64,000 nt of DNA from Adhaeribacter radiodurans (GCF_014075995.1 NZ_CP055153.1:2294001-2358000), one strand, 5' to 3'. Positions 1 through 9,463 are shown, numbered from the stretch's first letter. Program-made: numbers and translations. Notes: a model not told the origin generated them from the letters alone.

Positions 1-1450
1 TTAACCGGCGAATAAATTCTTCTTCGGTTATTTCCCGGCCGGGGTAAGGATTTGGTGCTAAAGTTGGGTAACCGCTGCGCCGGAAATTGGCAAACAACTC
101 CGAGCCGTTTAAAAAAGAAGAAACCCAATATTGCGTGTTTATCAGTTCCAGGGCTTTTTCGGGAGTGCTTACATCCAAGGGGTGCGCCTGCACATATGCC
201 TGAATATCCGCTGATGGAATGGTCGCATTAGGGCCGTACTCGGCAAATTGCTCCAGGTGGGCGGTAATGCCGTTGGTGAAATAAGTAGCCGGGTCGCCGG
301 TAACCCAACCTCTTACCGCCGCTTCGGCCAAAAGTAATTGTGTTTGCGAGTGCGTTACGTGGTAAGTAGGTGCCGCTGTGCGGTTGAGTACTGTATTAAT
401 ATTTACCTGCGAAAAATCCCACAAACTGGCTACTCCCAGTTCGGCAAAAGTTTGGGCAATGCTTACGTTGTCGTAGCCCATGGGCATACCCACTTGTTGG
501 GCCGGGTCGGTGGTGGCGCGGGCAACAACTTGCTCGGAACCGCTTTTGGCACCTACGTAACGTACCGCAATGGCTTTTAACCGGGGATCGTTGTTTTCTT
601 TAAGGTAATTTACAAAAGGGGCAGCCAGGTAATAATTGGCTTTTTCGCGGGCACCTAAATGGTCGGCCAGCCAGTTTACGTAAAGCGCGGTGTGGCGAGT
701 GGCCGCGTTATCGGCGTTAGATTGCATTACGCCCCCGGCTACGGCTTTGGCCACGTAGGTTTGCGCCAGCGTCGGGTCTACTTTCGTCAGGCGCATGGCC
801 GCCCGTAGCATCAATGAATAGCCAAAACGTTTCCATTTGTCGGCGTTGCCACCGTACAGAATATCGGTGGGGTCAGCCGGTTTGGTCGCGTCGAGGGCAG
901 CGGTTGCTTCTTCCAGTTCTTTTAAAATATCCTTGTAGATAACTTCCTGGGCATCGTATTTCGGCGAAATAATTTCTTCTGAAAAACCTTTGCCGGCCTC
1001 AAAATAAGGCACATCGCCGTAGGTATCGGTTAACATTTGAAACACGTAAGCTTTCCAGATGCGGGCGGAGTGGTAGGTGTTGGAACTGGCTTCTACGTCT
1101 TTGGTTTTTTCTACCACATCTACTATGTCGCGTACCACCGTGCGGTAATAAGTTGTCCAGATGCGGGCCGTGTTATCGACGTTGTTTTGGTTGTAATTAC
1201 CCCCGGACAGCGAGCTGCCAAAAGGTGTAACAATCTGCTGCACAATCGGGAAAGTATACGATAAATGCACCAGCGTACCAAAGCCATCCTGAAAAGACGT
1301 ATTGATAATGGCATTATTCATCAGGAACGAAGGCGTAAGAGTCGTGGGGTCTACTTTATTGGTATTCAGTTCATCAAACCCCTCGTCGCAACTGGTAAAA
1401 CTCCCCAACAGGGTGAGCAATCCTGCTATATAAATTTTAAAATTTTTCAT
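1..1450 (-). CDS. SusD/RagB-family outer-membrane lipoprotein (3' end outside window)
   Basis: SusD-like proteins are surface lipoproteins that cap a SusC channel and bind glycan ligands. The frame opens at an ATG at 1448-1450 and stays open to the window edge, so the C-terminus lies to the left. The N-terminus is a short hydrophobic signal ending in a lipobox (GSFTSC, cysteine about residue 22), followed by the acidic DEGFDELN stretch usual in the SusD-like_2 group. Near the edge the frame reads FLNGSELFANFRRSGYP and then NPYPGREITEEE, which is the conserved C-terminal region of that group. It follows susC by 44 bp on the same strand, so the two should be one transcript. A TTA at bases 1-3 would be a stop only in another frame. 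Substrate cannot be read from sequence; the neighbouring sugar-acid genes make uronic or aldonic acid-containing glycans a possibility. Confidence 0.88.
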   Translation of the reverse strand, partial: MKNFKIYIAGLLTLLGSFTSCDEGFDELNTNKVDPTTLTPSFLMNNAIINTSFQDGFGTLVHLSYTFPIVQQIVTPFGSSLSGGNYNQNNVDNTARIWTTYYRTVVRDIVDVVEKTKDVEASSNTYHSARIWKAYVFQMLTDTYGDVPYFEAGKGFSEEIISPKYDAQEVIYKDILKELEEATAALDATKPADPTDILYGGNADKWKRFGYSLMLRAAMRLTKVDPTLAQTYVAKAVAGGVMQSNADNAATRHTALYVNWLADHLGAREKANYYLAAPFVNYLKENNDPRLKAIAVRYVGAKSGSEQVVARATTDPAQQVGMPMGYDNVSIAQTFAELGVASLWDFSQVNINTVLNRTAAPTYHVTHSQTQLLLAEAAVRGWVTGDPATYFTNGITAHLEQFAEYGPNATIPSADIQAYVQAHPLDVSTPEKALELINTQYWVSSFLNGSELFANFRRSGYPTLAPNPYPGREITEEEFIRRL

Positions 1451-1494
1451 GATTCCAGATATTTTGCTGTTCATTGATCTTTTTAGCCTAAATT

Positions 1495-4400
1495 TTAAAA
1501 TTTAACATTCAGGTTAAATCCTAAGCTTCTGGTTAAAGGCAAACTCGGCCAGAAATCTAAACCAGTCTGGTTATCGGAGGCGTTATTTACCTGCTCGGGG
1601 TCCATGTTTTCGGTCCATTTTTTCAGCACGGCCACGTTGTTGGCTACCGCGCTAAATTTCAAACCTTTAATGAAAAACTTTTCGGGCAACATCTTGGTAA
1701 AGTCATAGCTTAGGGTAATCTGGCGAAGTTTCCAGAAGCCGGCGTTATACACAAAATCTTCGAAAACGCCGTTGGCATTGGGCCACTCGTAGAAAGGCTG
1801 CACTGGCGAACGAGTCGTATTTACCTCGCCATCGGGGTTCACGCCCTGGCCAATCACGTAACCTTCTTCGCGGCCTACTAAAGTTCTTTTGTGCAGACCG
1901 TGGCGCAGGTAGTTCATGTTAGAGCCGCCAATCATTTTGTGACCCAGCTTAAAGTCGATGAGGGTAGAAAGGCTTACTCCCTTATAGGTAAAGGTATTGG
2001 TAATACCTCCAAAGTATTTTGGTAAAGCACTGCCCGCATTTACTAAACCACCCCGCAACGGCGTACCGCTGGTTTTATTAAATACTTGCCGGCCCTGGTC
2101 GTCGCGGAGGTAACTAAAGGTATATAACTGCCCAATAGGCTGACCAACAACCTGGCGTAAAGTAGTACCGCCGGAGCCACCCACCACAATCATGGTATCG
2201 GCGGCGTTTAAGCCCAGCGTTAATACTTCGGAGGTGTTGTAAGATGCGTTAAAACTCACATCCCAGCGGAAGGAAGGCGTGTTCACGGGCGCCGCGGAGA
2301 TTAACATTTCCACGCCTTTGTTCATGCTTTTACCCACGTTAATCAAGCGGTTGGTGTACGACGAAGCATCGGATACCTGGGCTGCCAGAATTTGGTCGTT
2401 GGTTATTTTGCGGTAGTACGCAATATCAAATCCTAAGAAATTGTTAAACAACTTTAATTCTAAACCTACTTCGGCTTCGGCTACGCGCAAAGGTTTTAAG
2501 TTCGGGTTCGGGATGGTAGTGGCGTTAATACCACCTACCGGAACTACCTGGCCCGATGGGTTCGGGAATAAGTTGTTATTAACACTGTAATATAAAGCGT
2601 TGGAATAAGGCGCTACGTTATCGTCGCCCACTTCGGCGTAAGCGGCCCGTAGCTTACCAAAAGAAAGCCAGGCCGGTAAACTTTCAAACGCTTGCGAGAA
2701 CACGAAACTACCGGTAACCGATGGGTACAAAATGCTGCGGTTTTGCGGTGCTAACGTCGAGAACCAATCGTTGCGGGCTGTAACGTTCAGGTACAAAAAT
2801 TCCCGGAAAGAGAAAGTAGCGGCTCCGTACAAAGAATTTACTTTACGTTCGGATAAGCTGTAGAAAGGATTTTTCACCCGGCCGTTCATGACGGTATATA
2901 AGCCCGGCTGGATAAAATCCTGCACCGTTACGCTGTTATAATCCATGCGCACGTAGCGGGTGTTACCACCTAAAGTTACATCTACCCCAATATCCCCGAA
3001 AGTGCGGTTGGCACCCAAGATAAAGTCGTAGTTCCGTTCGCGGAAACGGCGTACATCCTGCGTGTAGCTACCATTAATAAAACCAACCGGTGCCGGTGCA
3101 ATCGCGGCGTAACCATTAGGCACGTTGTAATCTTGGTCGCGGGAATAATAATCCTGAGCAATGCGGCCTTGCAGATACAGCCAATCGGTGAACTGGTATT
3201 TTAAAGCAATGTTCCCGAAAAGCCGGTCGCGGCGGATATTTTCAAAATGCTGGTTAACGGCGTAATACGGGTTGTTGCGCACCAAAAAGCGGGCAAACGG
3301 AAACTCGTAACCGTTCGGCAGTAATTGGTTTTGTTCCAGCGCTTCAAAAGGCATGGAGTTAGCCAAAGTCATTACTACGGTGGGAGTAGCAAATTCCTGA
3401 CCGTTAATCTGGGCCGGATTTTTATTGTACTCGTTGGAGTAGTTTAAATTACCGGAGGTAGAAAGTTTTTTAGAAATATTTTGGTTAAAGCCTAAGTTGA
3501 TGGTTTTGCGGTTAAACTTAGAATTCGGAACAATGCTCTTACTGTCTAAATTAGCAAAAGAAAGACTAAAGCCCCCATTCGCCCCGTTGTTAGAAACCCG
3601 AACGGTATTGGTAAAATTGGTACCCACGTTGTAGAACTTGCGGATACGATTGCGCACTGGTTCGTAGGGCCACGTTTCGCCGTCGAACAAAATTTGGGTC
3701 ATGCCCGGCTGGAATTTCTCGCCAAAGCTCCACACACCGGATAACGGATTGGGCGCTTGAGGCCGCACGCCGCCTTCCCCCTGGCCGTATTCGTATTGAA
3801 AATCGGAAAAGTCCAGCGGGGTTTCGGTGGTTAAGTTGGTATTGTATTCAATGCCTAAGCCCTGGCCTTCGCCTTTGCTTTTAGTGGTAATCATTACCAC
3901 GCCATCTTTTGCCCGAGAACCGTACAGTGCGGCAGCGGTAGCGCCTTTTAAAACCGTCATGGATTCAATATCGTCGGGGTTAATGCTTTGCAAACCATCG
4001 CCGCCGTCGGAGTTGTTGGCTATCCGGTTACCGAAATTCCCGCCTAAAGCATAGTTGGAGTTATCTACCGGAACGCCGTTAATTACAATAAGCGGGCTGT
4101 TCTGACCGGAAAACGACGACTGGCCCCGAATCCGAATTTTGCTGGTACCTCCCGGACCGGTAGCCATCGTGGAGATATTAACCCCCGCCATTTTACCTTG
4201 CAAACCGCTCATCACGTTAGGCGTGCGATTTACGGCAATCTGGTCGGCGTTAACGGTGGCAGTGGCGTAGCCCAGGGTTTTAGCTTCGCGTTTAATACCT
4301 AACGCTGTAACTACTACTTCGTCGAGGGCTTTGGTATCTGAGGATAGGGTTACATTAATGATAGACCGGTTGTTAACGTTTACGGTTTGATTGGTGTACC

Positions 4401-4629
4401 CAATGTAAGAAAAAACGAGCGTGGCATTGCCGGGAGCATTAATCGTAAAGTTACCTTCGGCATCGGTAACGGTACCTTGGTTGGTGCCGCTAACCTGGAT
4501 ACTTACCCCCGGAAGACCTTCATTTTCCGCACCGGTTACTTTTCCGGTGATTCGGTCATCCTGCGCTAATACCGGCAACTGACACAGCGTCAGAAGCAGG
4601 AGAATTAATTGTAAAGCTTTTTTCAACAT
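1495..4629 (-). CDS. SusC/RagA-family TonB-linked outer-membrane transporter
   Basis: This is a TonB-dependent beta-barrel that imports oligosaccharides or similar nutrients with its SusD partner. I choose the ATG at 4627-4629 (MLKKALQ, 1,044 residues) because it begins directly with a signal peptide ending VLAQ; the longer frame to 4671 adds a hydrophobic, unsignal-like extension. After the signal come a carboxypeptidase-regulatory-like domain (TGKV, GLPGVSIQVSGT, FSYIGYTNQTV), the TonB-box-like DEVVVTALGI, the SusC signature KREAKTLGYA, a plug domain with IRIRGQSSF and PLIVINGVPVD, and a long barrel ending in NLNVKF with a terminal phenylalanine. Family and domain order are clear. It is the first gene of the susC-susD pair. 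The 650-bp upstream gap holds a 12-bp palindrome and a repeated motif that may regulate it. Confidence 0.95.
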   Translation of the reverse strand: MLKKALQLILLLLTLCQLPVLAQDDRITGKVTGAENEGLPGVSIQVSGTNQGTVTDAEGNFTINAPGNATLVFSYIGYTNQTVNVNNRSIINVTLSSDTKALDEVVVTALGIKREAKTLGYATATVNADQIAVNRTPNVMSGLQGKMAGVNISTMATGPGGTSKIRIRGQSSFSGQNSPLIVINGVPVDNSNYALGGNFGNRIANNSDGGDGLQSINPDDIESMTVLKGATAAALYGSRAKDGVVMITTKSKGEGQGLGIEYNTNLTTETPLDFSDFQYEYGQGEGGVRPQAPNPLSGVWSFGEKFQPGMTQILFDGETWPYEPVRNRIRKFYNVGTNFTNTVRVSNNGANGGFSLSFANLDSKSIVPNSKFNRKTINLGFNQNISKKLSTSGNLNYSNEYNKNPAQINGQEFATPTVVMTLANSMPFEALEQNQLLPNGYEFPFARFLVRNNPYYAVNQHFENIRRDRLFGNIALKYQFTDWLYLQGRIAQDYYSRDQDYNVPNGYAAIAPAPVGFINGSYTQDVRRFRERNYDFILGANRTFGDIGVDVTLGGNTRYVRMDYNSVTVQDFIQPGLYTVMNGRVKNPFYSLSERKVNSLYGAATFSFREFLYLNVTARNDWFSTLAPQNRSILYPSVTGSFVFSQAFESLPAWLSFGKLRAAYAEVGDDNVAPYSNALYYSVNNNLFPNPSGQVVPVGGINATTIPNPNLKPLRVAEAEVGLELKLFNNFLGFDIAYYRKITNDQILAAQVSDASSYTNRLINVGKSMNKGVEMLISAAPVNTPSFRWDVSFNASYNTSEVLTLGLNAADTMIVVGGSGGTTLRQVVGQPIGQLYTFSYLRDDQGRQVFNKTSGTPLRGGLVNAGSALPKYFGGITNTFTYKGVSLSTLIDFKLGHKMIGGSNMNYLRHGLHKRTLVGREEGYVIGQGVNPDGEVNTTRSPVQPFYEWPNANGVFEDFVYNAGFWKLRQITLSYDFTKMLPEKFFIKGLKFSAVANNVAVLKKWTENMDPEQVNNASDNQTGLDFWPSLPLTRSLGFNLNVKF

Positions 4630-4750
4630 AAATGGCTTCGTTAAAAAGTAATACAAAATCAAAACAAGCATTAATTTCTCCTCGTAAGAGGCAGGATGGG
4701 CAGAATGACCAGTTTTAGAATATCATTTTTTAAAATTTAAAAAATTCTTT

Positions 4751-4762
4751 GCTGGTACCAGC
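4751..4762. promoter_or_regulatory. 12-bp palindrome upstream of susC, possible operator
   Basis: GCTGGTACCAGC is a perfect palindrome about 120 bp upstream of the susC start. A dimeric regulator could bind it, but no regulator is shown to recognise it, and it differs from the three sites near the LacI gene. Confidence 0.3.
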
Positions 4763-5207
4763 TTTATTAAGCTCCATCGGGGGGGAATAAAGGTTTATTC
4801 ACTTTCGTTTTTAATAGAATAAATCCGGATTAAGCTATCCTTTTAGAACCCCTGCTGAAGCAATGCACCAGTACTTCATTTTAAAAACAGTTGCAGAACT
4901 TAATCAAGGATAGGCGTAAGAATCGGATAAAAAATAAATAGAGGTATCGCTTTATTACTTCACCAGTACGTCAGCACTACTTCAATTTGCTATTTTGCTA
5001 TAAAAGCAAGGTTCTAATTAAAATTCTTTATTGAATCTAGATTAGACTTACATTCTGTTCAGGTTAAAAATTTAAAAAATCTATGTTAATGGCTGGTTCT
5101 AAATGCCGCAAAGACTAGTTTTTGCCAGTTGACGTAGATTTGTTGCTGCGGATGAAGTACGTCAGAAGCTTGGTTATGCCTTAGTGAGCCCTTTTAGAGA
5201 CCTTACC

Positions 5208-5274
5208 TGACTAAAGTTAACGCCGGATAGCAGCTTGCGCTAAAAATAGCCGGCGTAATTTTGCTTTTAGTCAG
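5208..5274. terminator. Composite hairpin after dgoD (possible terminator)
   Basis: Two nested inverted repeats lie just beyond the dgoD stop: CTGACTAAAG pairs with CTTTTAGTCAG, and inside it ACGCCGG pairs with CCGGCGT. The stem is broken by small bulges and no long U-tract follows on the minus strand, so termination is possible rather than certain. Confidence 0.4.
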
Positions 5275-5283
5275 TTGTTTACT

Positions 5284-6522
5284 TTACCAATCTACTACTG
5301 AGCCGTCACGCGGATCGTACGATTCCGGGTTTTTCCAGTCGTGGCCTATTTTATCTTTTATCTTGTCTTCGTCGAGTTCAACTCCTAAACCCGGTCCGGT
5401 GGGAATCAGCACATTGCCGTCTTTTTCCAGCTTAAAAGGTTTTTTTAAATAACCTTCGCCCAAGGAAACCTGCTCCTGCACTAAAAAATTAGGAATGCTG
5501 GCGGCGAGCTGCAAACCGGCCGCTAAAGAAATCGGCCCCATGGGGTTGTGCGGCGCAATCGGAATGTAGTAAGCTTCGGCCATGCCAGCAATAATGCGGC
5601 CTTCGGTAATGCCGCCGGCGTGGCATAAATCGGGTTGTAAAATGCTGGCGGCTTTTTTCTCCAGAATTTCGCGGAAGCCCCATTTAGTAAATATTCTTTC
5701 ACCGGCCGCAATCGGAATGTGCGTACCGTGGGCTATGTCGGCGAGCATATCTACATTTTGTGCCTGGCAAGGTTCTTCCACAAACATTGGTTGGTAAGGC
5801 TCTAATTCTTTAATTAAAACCTTAGCGGTTTGCGGCGAAATAGCCCCGTGAAAGTCGATGGCAATGTCCATGTCATTGCCGCCGGCCTGGCGCAAAGAAG
5901 CAAAATTATCGGCGGCGTATTGAATAAACTTCGGGTTCTCGACCATACGGGCGTGATTTTCTTTTGCTACCCCGGTTTTAATGGTTTTATATCCCTCCGC
6001 CAGGCGTTTCTTCATATCTTCGGCGTTGCTGGCGCGGCCATACACCCGCACCCGGTCGCGGGTGGGTCCGCCAAACAGTTCGTAAACGGGCACGTTCAGC
6101 AATTTGCCTTTTATATCCCATAAGGCATGATCAATGCCGCTTAAAGCGCTGGTTAAAATGGGTCCACCGCGATAAAAGGCGTGGCGGTAAATGGCCTGCC
6201 AATGGTGCACCACCTGCCTAGGATCTTTGCCAATTAAGTAAGGCTCAATTTCTTTAATGGCCGTTTGAATGGTAAGTGCGCGGCCTTCCAGTAAGGGTTC
6301 GCCTAAACCTACCACACCGGCATCGGTATGAATGCGCAGGAAAATCCAGCGGGGCTTAATCAGGAAGGTTTCCAGGCGGGTAATTTTTACTTTTTCTTTA
6401 TAATAGTTTTTTGGTGGCCCGGAATCATAGGCGTAGGACGAAGAAGGCAGCAATAAACCCATGCCGGCTACCCCTAATACCGACTCAATGGCTTTGCGCC
6501 GGGAAATACCAGTTTTGTTCAT
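5284..6522 (-). CDS. dgoD: D-galactonate dehydratase-like enolase-superfamily enzyme with Tat signal
   Basis: The family dehydrates D-galactonate to 2-dehydro-3-deoxy-D-galactonate using Mg2+. The 412-residue protein closely follows the pattern of E. coli DgoD as I know it: RWIFLRIHTDAGVVGLGEP, FYRGGPIL, then the metal and catalytic positions DFH (D223, H225), FVEEP (E249/E250), AAGER (E275), QPDLCHAGGITE and APHNPMGP (H325). Unlike the E. coli enzyme it has about 40 extra N-terminal residues with SRRKAIES followed by a hydrophobic stretch and SYAYD, which looks like a twin-arginine export signal, so the enzyme is probably periplasmic. It lies 251 bp downstream of a second superfamily member on the same strand. 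With dgoK, an MFS importer and a LacI regulator next door, a galactonate-type pathway is well supported. Exact substrate stereochemistry is inferred; related aldonate or anhydrogalactonate enzymes remain possible. Confidence 0.85.
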   Translation of the reverse strand: MNKTGISRRKAIESVLGVAGMGLLLPSSSYAYDSGPPKNYYKEKVKITRLETFLIKPRWIFLRIHTDAGVVGLGEPLLEGRALTIQTAIKEIEPYLIGKDPRQVVHHWQAIYRHAFYRGGPILTSALSGIDHALWDIKGKLLNVPVYELFGGPTRDRVRVYGRASNAEDMKKRLAEGYKTIKTGVAKENHARMVENPKFIQYAADNFASLRQAGGNDMDIAIDFHGAISPQTAKVLIKELEPYQPMFVEEPCQAQNVDMLADIAHGTHIPIAAGERIFTKWGFREILEKKAASILQPDLCHAGGITEGRIIAGMAEAYYIPIAPHNPMGPISLAAGLQLAASIPNFLVQEQVSLGEGYLKKPFKLEKDGNVLIPTGPGLGVELDEDKIKDKIGHDWKNPESYDPRDGSVVDW

Positions 6523-6773
6523 AGAAGATTTTATATTTTAAAAAAATTAATTATCAATTCTTCTTTTAGTAAGCTGAGCGGCAAGAACCGGCCAGTCAAA
6601 GTCAATGAATAAAAAAGTTGTATTGCTCTTGATGATTTATTTCGTAGTATTTACAGGCAGTGAGAAATAATCTATTTAATTGTTTTAGATGCTCCTCCCG
6701 GCCGTGGTATTCAGGTTGTTCTCTTTATTAAAACAGTATGTAAAAACTGCCTGTCGTTTTTATATATGGGATG

Positions 6774-8015
6774 CTACCAGTTGTGTACCGCTCCGTCCGG
6801 GCTGTGTAAAACCGGGTGCGGGAACTTGGTATTAGAAGTAATTTCCATCACGAAATCGGCCTTTTTGGGGTTGAACTTAACACCTAGGCCCGGGGCAGGA
6901 TTTAGGTAAAGTTTGCCGTTTTTAAAGTGCACGTAATCGTCGTTGAAGTAAGGTATCTTTTCGGGTTCGCCGCCGGCAAGTTCAATCATAGCCCGAATCG
7001 GGCTGCTGGAACCCAGCACGTGCACCAACGCCGCCGTAGATAAAGGACCAGTAAAGTGAGGGATCAGGCCTACATAATGGGTTTCGGCAATAGAAGCAAT
7101 TTTTTTAAACTCGGTAATGCCCCCGGTATTGGGCAGTGTAACCCGCGAGTAATCAATTAAATGCTGTTCCATCATGGTGTTTATGTCCCAACGGTCACCG
7201 AACTGTTCGCCCACGGTTAAAGGCACTTTCAGCATCGGCCGAAGGGTTTTAAAAACTTCCGGGTTTTCCGAACGGATGGGATCTTCCACGAAGTAAGGTT
7301 CCAGTTCTTCCAGGGCGGTGCATATCTTTATAGCTTCGGGCGTATCAAAACGGGTGTGTAAGTCGATGGCCCACTTGCCCCCGCCGCCTACCGCGGCATC
7401 TATGCGTTTCGAGAATTCAATGGTTTTCTTGGCGTTTTCGTAAAAATCAAACCGGGCATCGCCGTTACCACCGGTGGGGCCTATGCGGTAAGCGCGTAAA
7501 CCCGCTTCAATGCAATCGCGGGCGCGTTGTTCTTCGTCTTTTGCTTTAGAAGCCCGGAAACCGGTAGCGTAGCACTCCACGTAATCGCGGGTAGCGCCGC
7601 CTAGCAAATCGTAAACCGGCACATTTAAAGCTTTGCCTTTAATATCCCACAAAGCCATTTCCAGAGCGCCCAAGGCATGTAGTTTTTCACGGCCTGGCGG
7701 GTAAAACATGCCCCGGTACAAGGTTTGCCAGATATGCTCAATCCGGAAAGGATCTTCCCCGATCATCATTTGGGCGCATTGCTCAATCATGTCTTTAGAG
7801 CCGCCTTCGCCAATGCCAATAATACCGCCGCTGGTCTCAATTTCCACGATGCCGCGGGCCTGGTTAAACAAAGGTTTGTTGTAGCCGGGCGCACTGTAAT
7901 ACCGGATTTTAGTAATCTTCATTTTAGAGGCTGCTTCCGCTTTCATAAGAGGAAAACCTGCTAACACGGCAGCAGAACCAAGCATGGCCGACTTTAAGAA
8001 GTGCCTTCTTTGCAT
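6774..8015 (-). CDS. Mandelate racemase/muconate lactonizing family enzyme with Tat signal
   Basis: This is a second enolase-superfamily member (413 residues), probably an acid-sugar dehydratase. The N-terminus QRRHFLKSAMLG with a hydrophobic run and AEAA is a near-consensus twin-arginine signal, pointing to export in folded form. Metal-site positions are visible as IDLH (D218, H220), VEDP (E244, D245) and GEQ (E270), with a general base/acid histidine in LIPHF (H320). ALWDIKGKALNVPVYDLLGG is the usual capping/barrel junction motif. It differs clearly from the adjacent DgoD-like protein, so it likely acts on a different sugar acid or epimer. The gene starts 68 bp after the lacI stop, and a perfect operator-like palindrome sits 36 bp upstream of its start. 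I cannot name the substrate. Confidence 0.82.
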   Translation of the reverse strand: MQRRHFLKSAMLGSAAVLAGFPLMKAEAASKMKITKIRYYSAPGYNKPLFNQARGIVEIETSGGIIGIGEGGSKDMIEQCAQMMIGEDPFRIEHIWQTLYRGMFYPPGREKLHALGALEMALWDIKGKALNVPVYDLLGGATRDYVECYATGFRASKAKDEEQRARDCIEAGLRAYRIGPTGGNGDARFDFYENAKKTIEFSKRIDAAVGGGGKWAIDLHTRFDTPEAIKICTALEELEPYFVEDPIRSENPEVFKTLRPMLKVPLTVGEQFGDRWDINTMMEQHLIDYSRVTLPNTGGITEFKKIASIAETHYVGLIPHFTGPLSTAALVHVLGSSSPIRAMIELAGGEPEKIPYFNDDYVHFKNGKLYLNPAPGLGVKFNPKKADFVMEITSNTKFPHPVLHSPDGAVHNW

Positions 8016-8050
8016 AATACGTATGGATTTTTAAAATTTAGTAGTTGTTG

Positions 8051-8062
8051 TTAATCGATTAA
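8051..8062. promoter_or_regulatory. LacI-type operator candidate upstream of MR/MLE gene
   Basis: TTAATCGATTAA is a perfect palindrome with a central CG pair, typical of LacI-family operators. It lies between lacI and the MR/MLE gene, 36 bp before the latter's start, and shares its half-site with two other sites around lacI and dgoK. Confidence 0.6.
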
Positions 8063-8083
8063 GCAAATAAATAAAACAAAACC

Positions 8084-9109
8084 TCAAATTTTAGCTTCAG
8101 AAGATTCTCGGCATATTAACTTGGCTTCCATTAATACTTGTCGCATTCCTTCATCCGGATTTTTTAATTTTTTAATCAATAATTCCACTGCCGTTTTACC
8201 TAAATCGCTAATGGGTTGGTGTAAATAAGTAATGGGGCAATAATACAAATCAAAAACTTCGGCCTGGCCAAAACTAACAATAGCTACATCGGCAGGTACT
8301 TTTAACTTTAATTCATTCAAGTACTTTAAACCGTTCACCGCTAAGCTATAGGTAGCAAAAATAATTGCTTCCACACCATTATCAGTAGCTGTTAACTCGT
8401 TAATGGAAGCTCTTACTTCTTTCTCTATATGTTGGATGCTAACTCTTTTTAACCAGTTTTTTTTGTTATTTAGGTTATTTTCTTTTAAAGCCTGCTGGTA
8501 GCCCCGGATTCTTTCTTGCATATGAAAAAGTTCGGATTTGTAACCGATAAACCCAATGCGGCAGTAGCCATTTTTAATCAAATGCAAGCCGGCATCGTAG
8601 GCGGCTTTAAAATTGTTGATGGATACAAAATCAGATTGAATATCCGGAAAATACCGGTCCAGCAAAACAAAAGGTATGTGCTGGTCTTTTAAGAAATATA
8701 TTTGATTTTGAGAGTTTTCGGAGGAAACGATTATAAAGCCATCTACCTGGCGATTACGTAGTACATTTAATAAGTCCCAGGATTTCTCTGGATTTTCGTC
8801 GGAGCTGCCAATGATAACAGTATAGCCAAATTTCTTCGCTTCGTCTTCTACAATCCGGGCAATGTTGGCAAAGAACGGGTTAGAAATATCTGCAATAATT
8901 AAACCGATAGTGTGCGTCTTGCCACTTCTTAGGCTTTTTGCCAGATGGTTGGGTTGGTAATTTAGTTCGTGCGCAATTTCTTTAATTTTAGAAGCAATTT
9001 CGCGCCCAACCCGGCTTTCCTTTTCTTTGCCGCTCAAAACATACGATACCAAAGCGGTAGAAACTCCGGCTTGTTGAGCTATGTCTTTTAATGAAACCTT
9101 TTTGTTCAC
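8084..9109 (-). CDS. LacI-family transcriptional regulator
   Basis: A 341-residue LacI/GalR-type repressor. The N-terminal helix-turn-helix is typical (VSLKDIAQQAGVSTALVSYVLSG, about residues 5-26), followed by the hinge (NYQPNHLAKSLRSGKT) and a periplasmic-binding-protein-like effector domain starting at IGLIIADISNPFFANI. It lies between the dehydratase genes it is transcribed with and the divergent dgoK-MFS pair, the usual place for a local repressor whose inducer is a pathway intermediate. An operator-like site lies 41 bp upstream of its own start, suggesting autoregulation. The inducer is not readable; 2-keto-3-deoxygalactonate or the parent acid is the natural guess. Confidence 0.93.
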   Translation of the reverse strand: MNKKVSLKDIAQQAGVSTALVSYVLSGKEKESRVGREIASKIKEIAHELNYQPNHLAKSLRSGKTHTIGLIIADISNPFFANIARIVEDEAKKFGYTVIIGSSDENPEKSWDLLNVLRNRQVDGFIIVSSENSQNQIYFLKDQHIPFVLLDRYFPDIQSDFVSINNFKAAYDAGLHLIKNGYCRIGFIGYKSELFHMQERIRGYQQALKENNLNNKKNWLKRVSIQHIEKEVRASINELTATDNGVEAIIFATYSLAVNGLKYLNELKLKVPADVAIVSFGQAEVFDLYYCPITYLHQPISDLGKTAVELLIKKLKNPDEGMRQVLMEAKLICRESSEAKI

Positions 9110-9150
9110 TTAGTAAGCAGATTTGAGAAAAGCACCAACCAAACATAATG

Positions 9151-9162
9151 TTAATCGTTTAA
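9151..9162. promoter_or_regulatory. LacI-type operator candidate upstream of lacI
   Basis: TTAATCGTTTAA, a near-palindrome with the central CG, extended by matching flanks (GTTAATCGTTTAAAC). It is 41 bp from the lacI start, consistent with self-repression. Confidence 0.55.
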
Positions 9163-9451
9163 ACAAAAAAATAAAAAGATAGCTAATTTTGAAAATTTAT
9201 AAAATAACTATCTGATTAAATAGAATGTTAAAGAATTTATTTGCTAAAAGGTTAATCTATTTAAAATTAGTTAATATTTTATAATCATTCTAAGTATGTA
9301 CTATTAAATTTATATCTAGTTTAATTTTAAAATTACTAAACTTAATAGAATAGAAAGCGTGTATTTGGGAAGTTGAAGTTTATTTTTTGTTTATTTGATA
9401 ATAAATAAAGTATTTGATGCAAAGATTTGTAAATTTTTCCAGATAATTTGT

Positions 9452-9463
9452 TTTAACGATTAA
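9452..9463. promoter_or_regulatory. LacI-type operator candidate upstream of dgoK
   Basis: TTTAACGATTAA; on the other strand it reads TTAATCGTTAAA and is flanked by GC, as at the site near 8051. It lies about 160 bp before dgoK on the dgoK side of the divergent region. Confidence 0.5.

Larger units (their letters stand above)
4630..5283. other. Intergenic region upstream of susC with possible regulatory repeats
   Basis: I see no convincing gene in this 654-bp gap. It contains a perfect 12-bp palindrome (4751-4762), a 13-bp motif present twice with one mismatch (4866-4878 and 4961-4973), and a composite hairpin (5208-5274) near the dgoD stop codon. The rest is AT-rich. It must contain the susC promoter, reading leftwards, but I could not fix one with confidence. 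Confidence 0.6.

Noticed and set aside
338-1477. Several short plus- and minus-strand frames at the left end
   Set aside because: They are shadows of the SusD-like gene, whose real frame runs off the window edge and explains the region.
6653-6754. 9-bp inverted repeat (ACAGGCAGT / ACTGCCTGT) 84 bp apart between the dehydratase genes
   Set aside because: It is short and widely spaced; it does not match the operator sites and could occur by chance.
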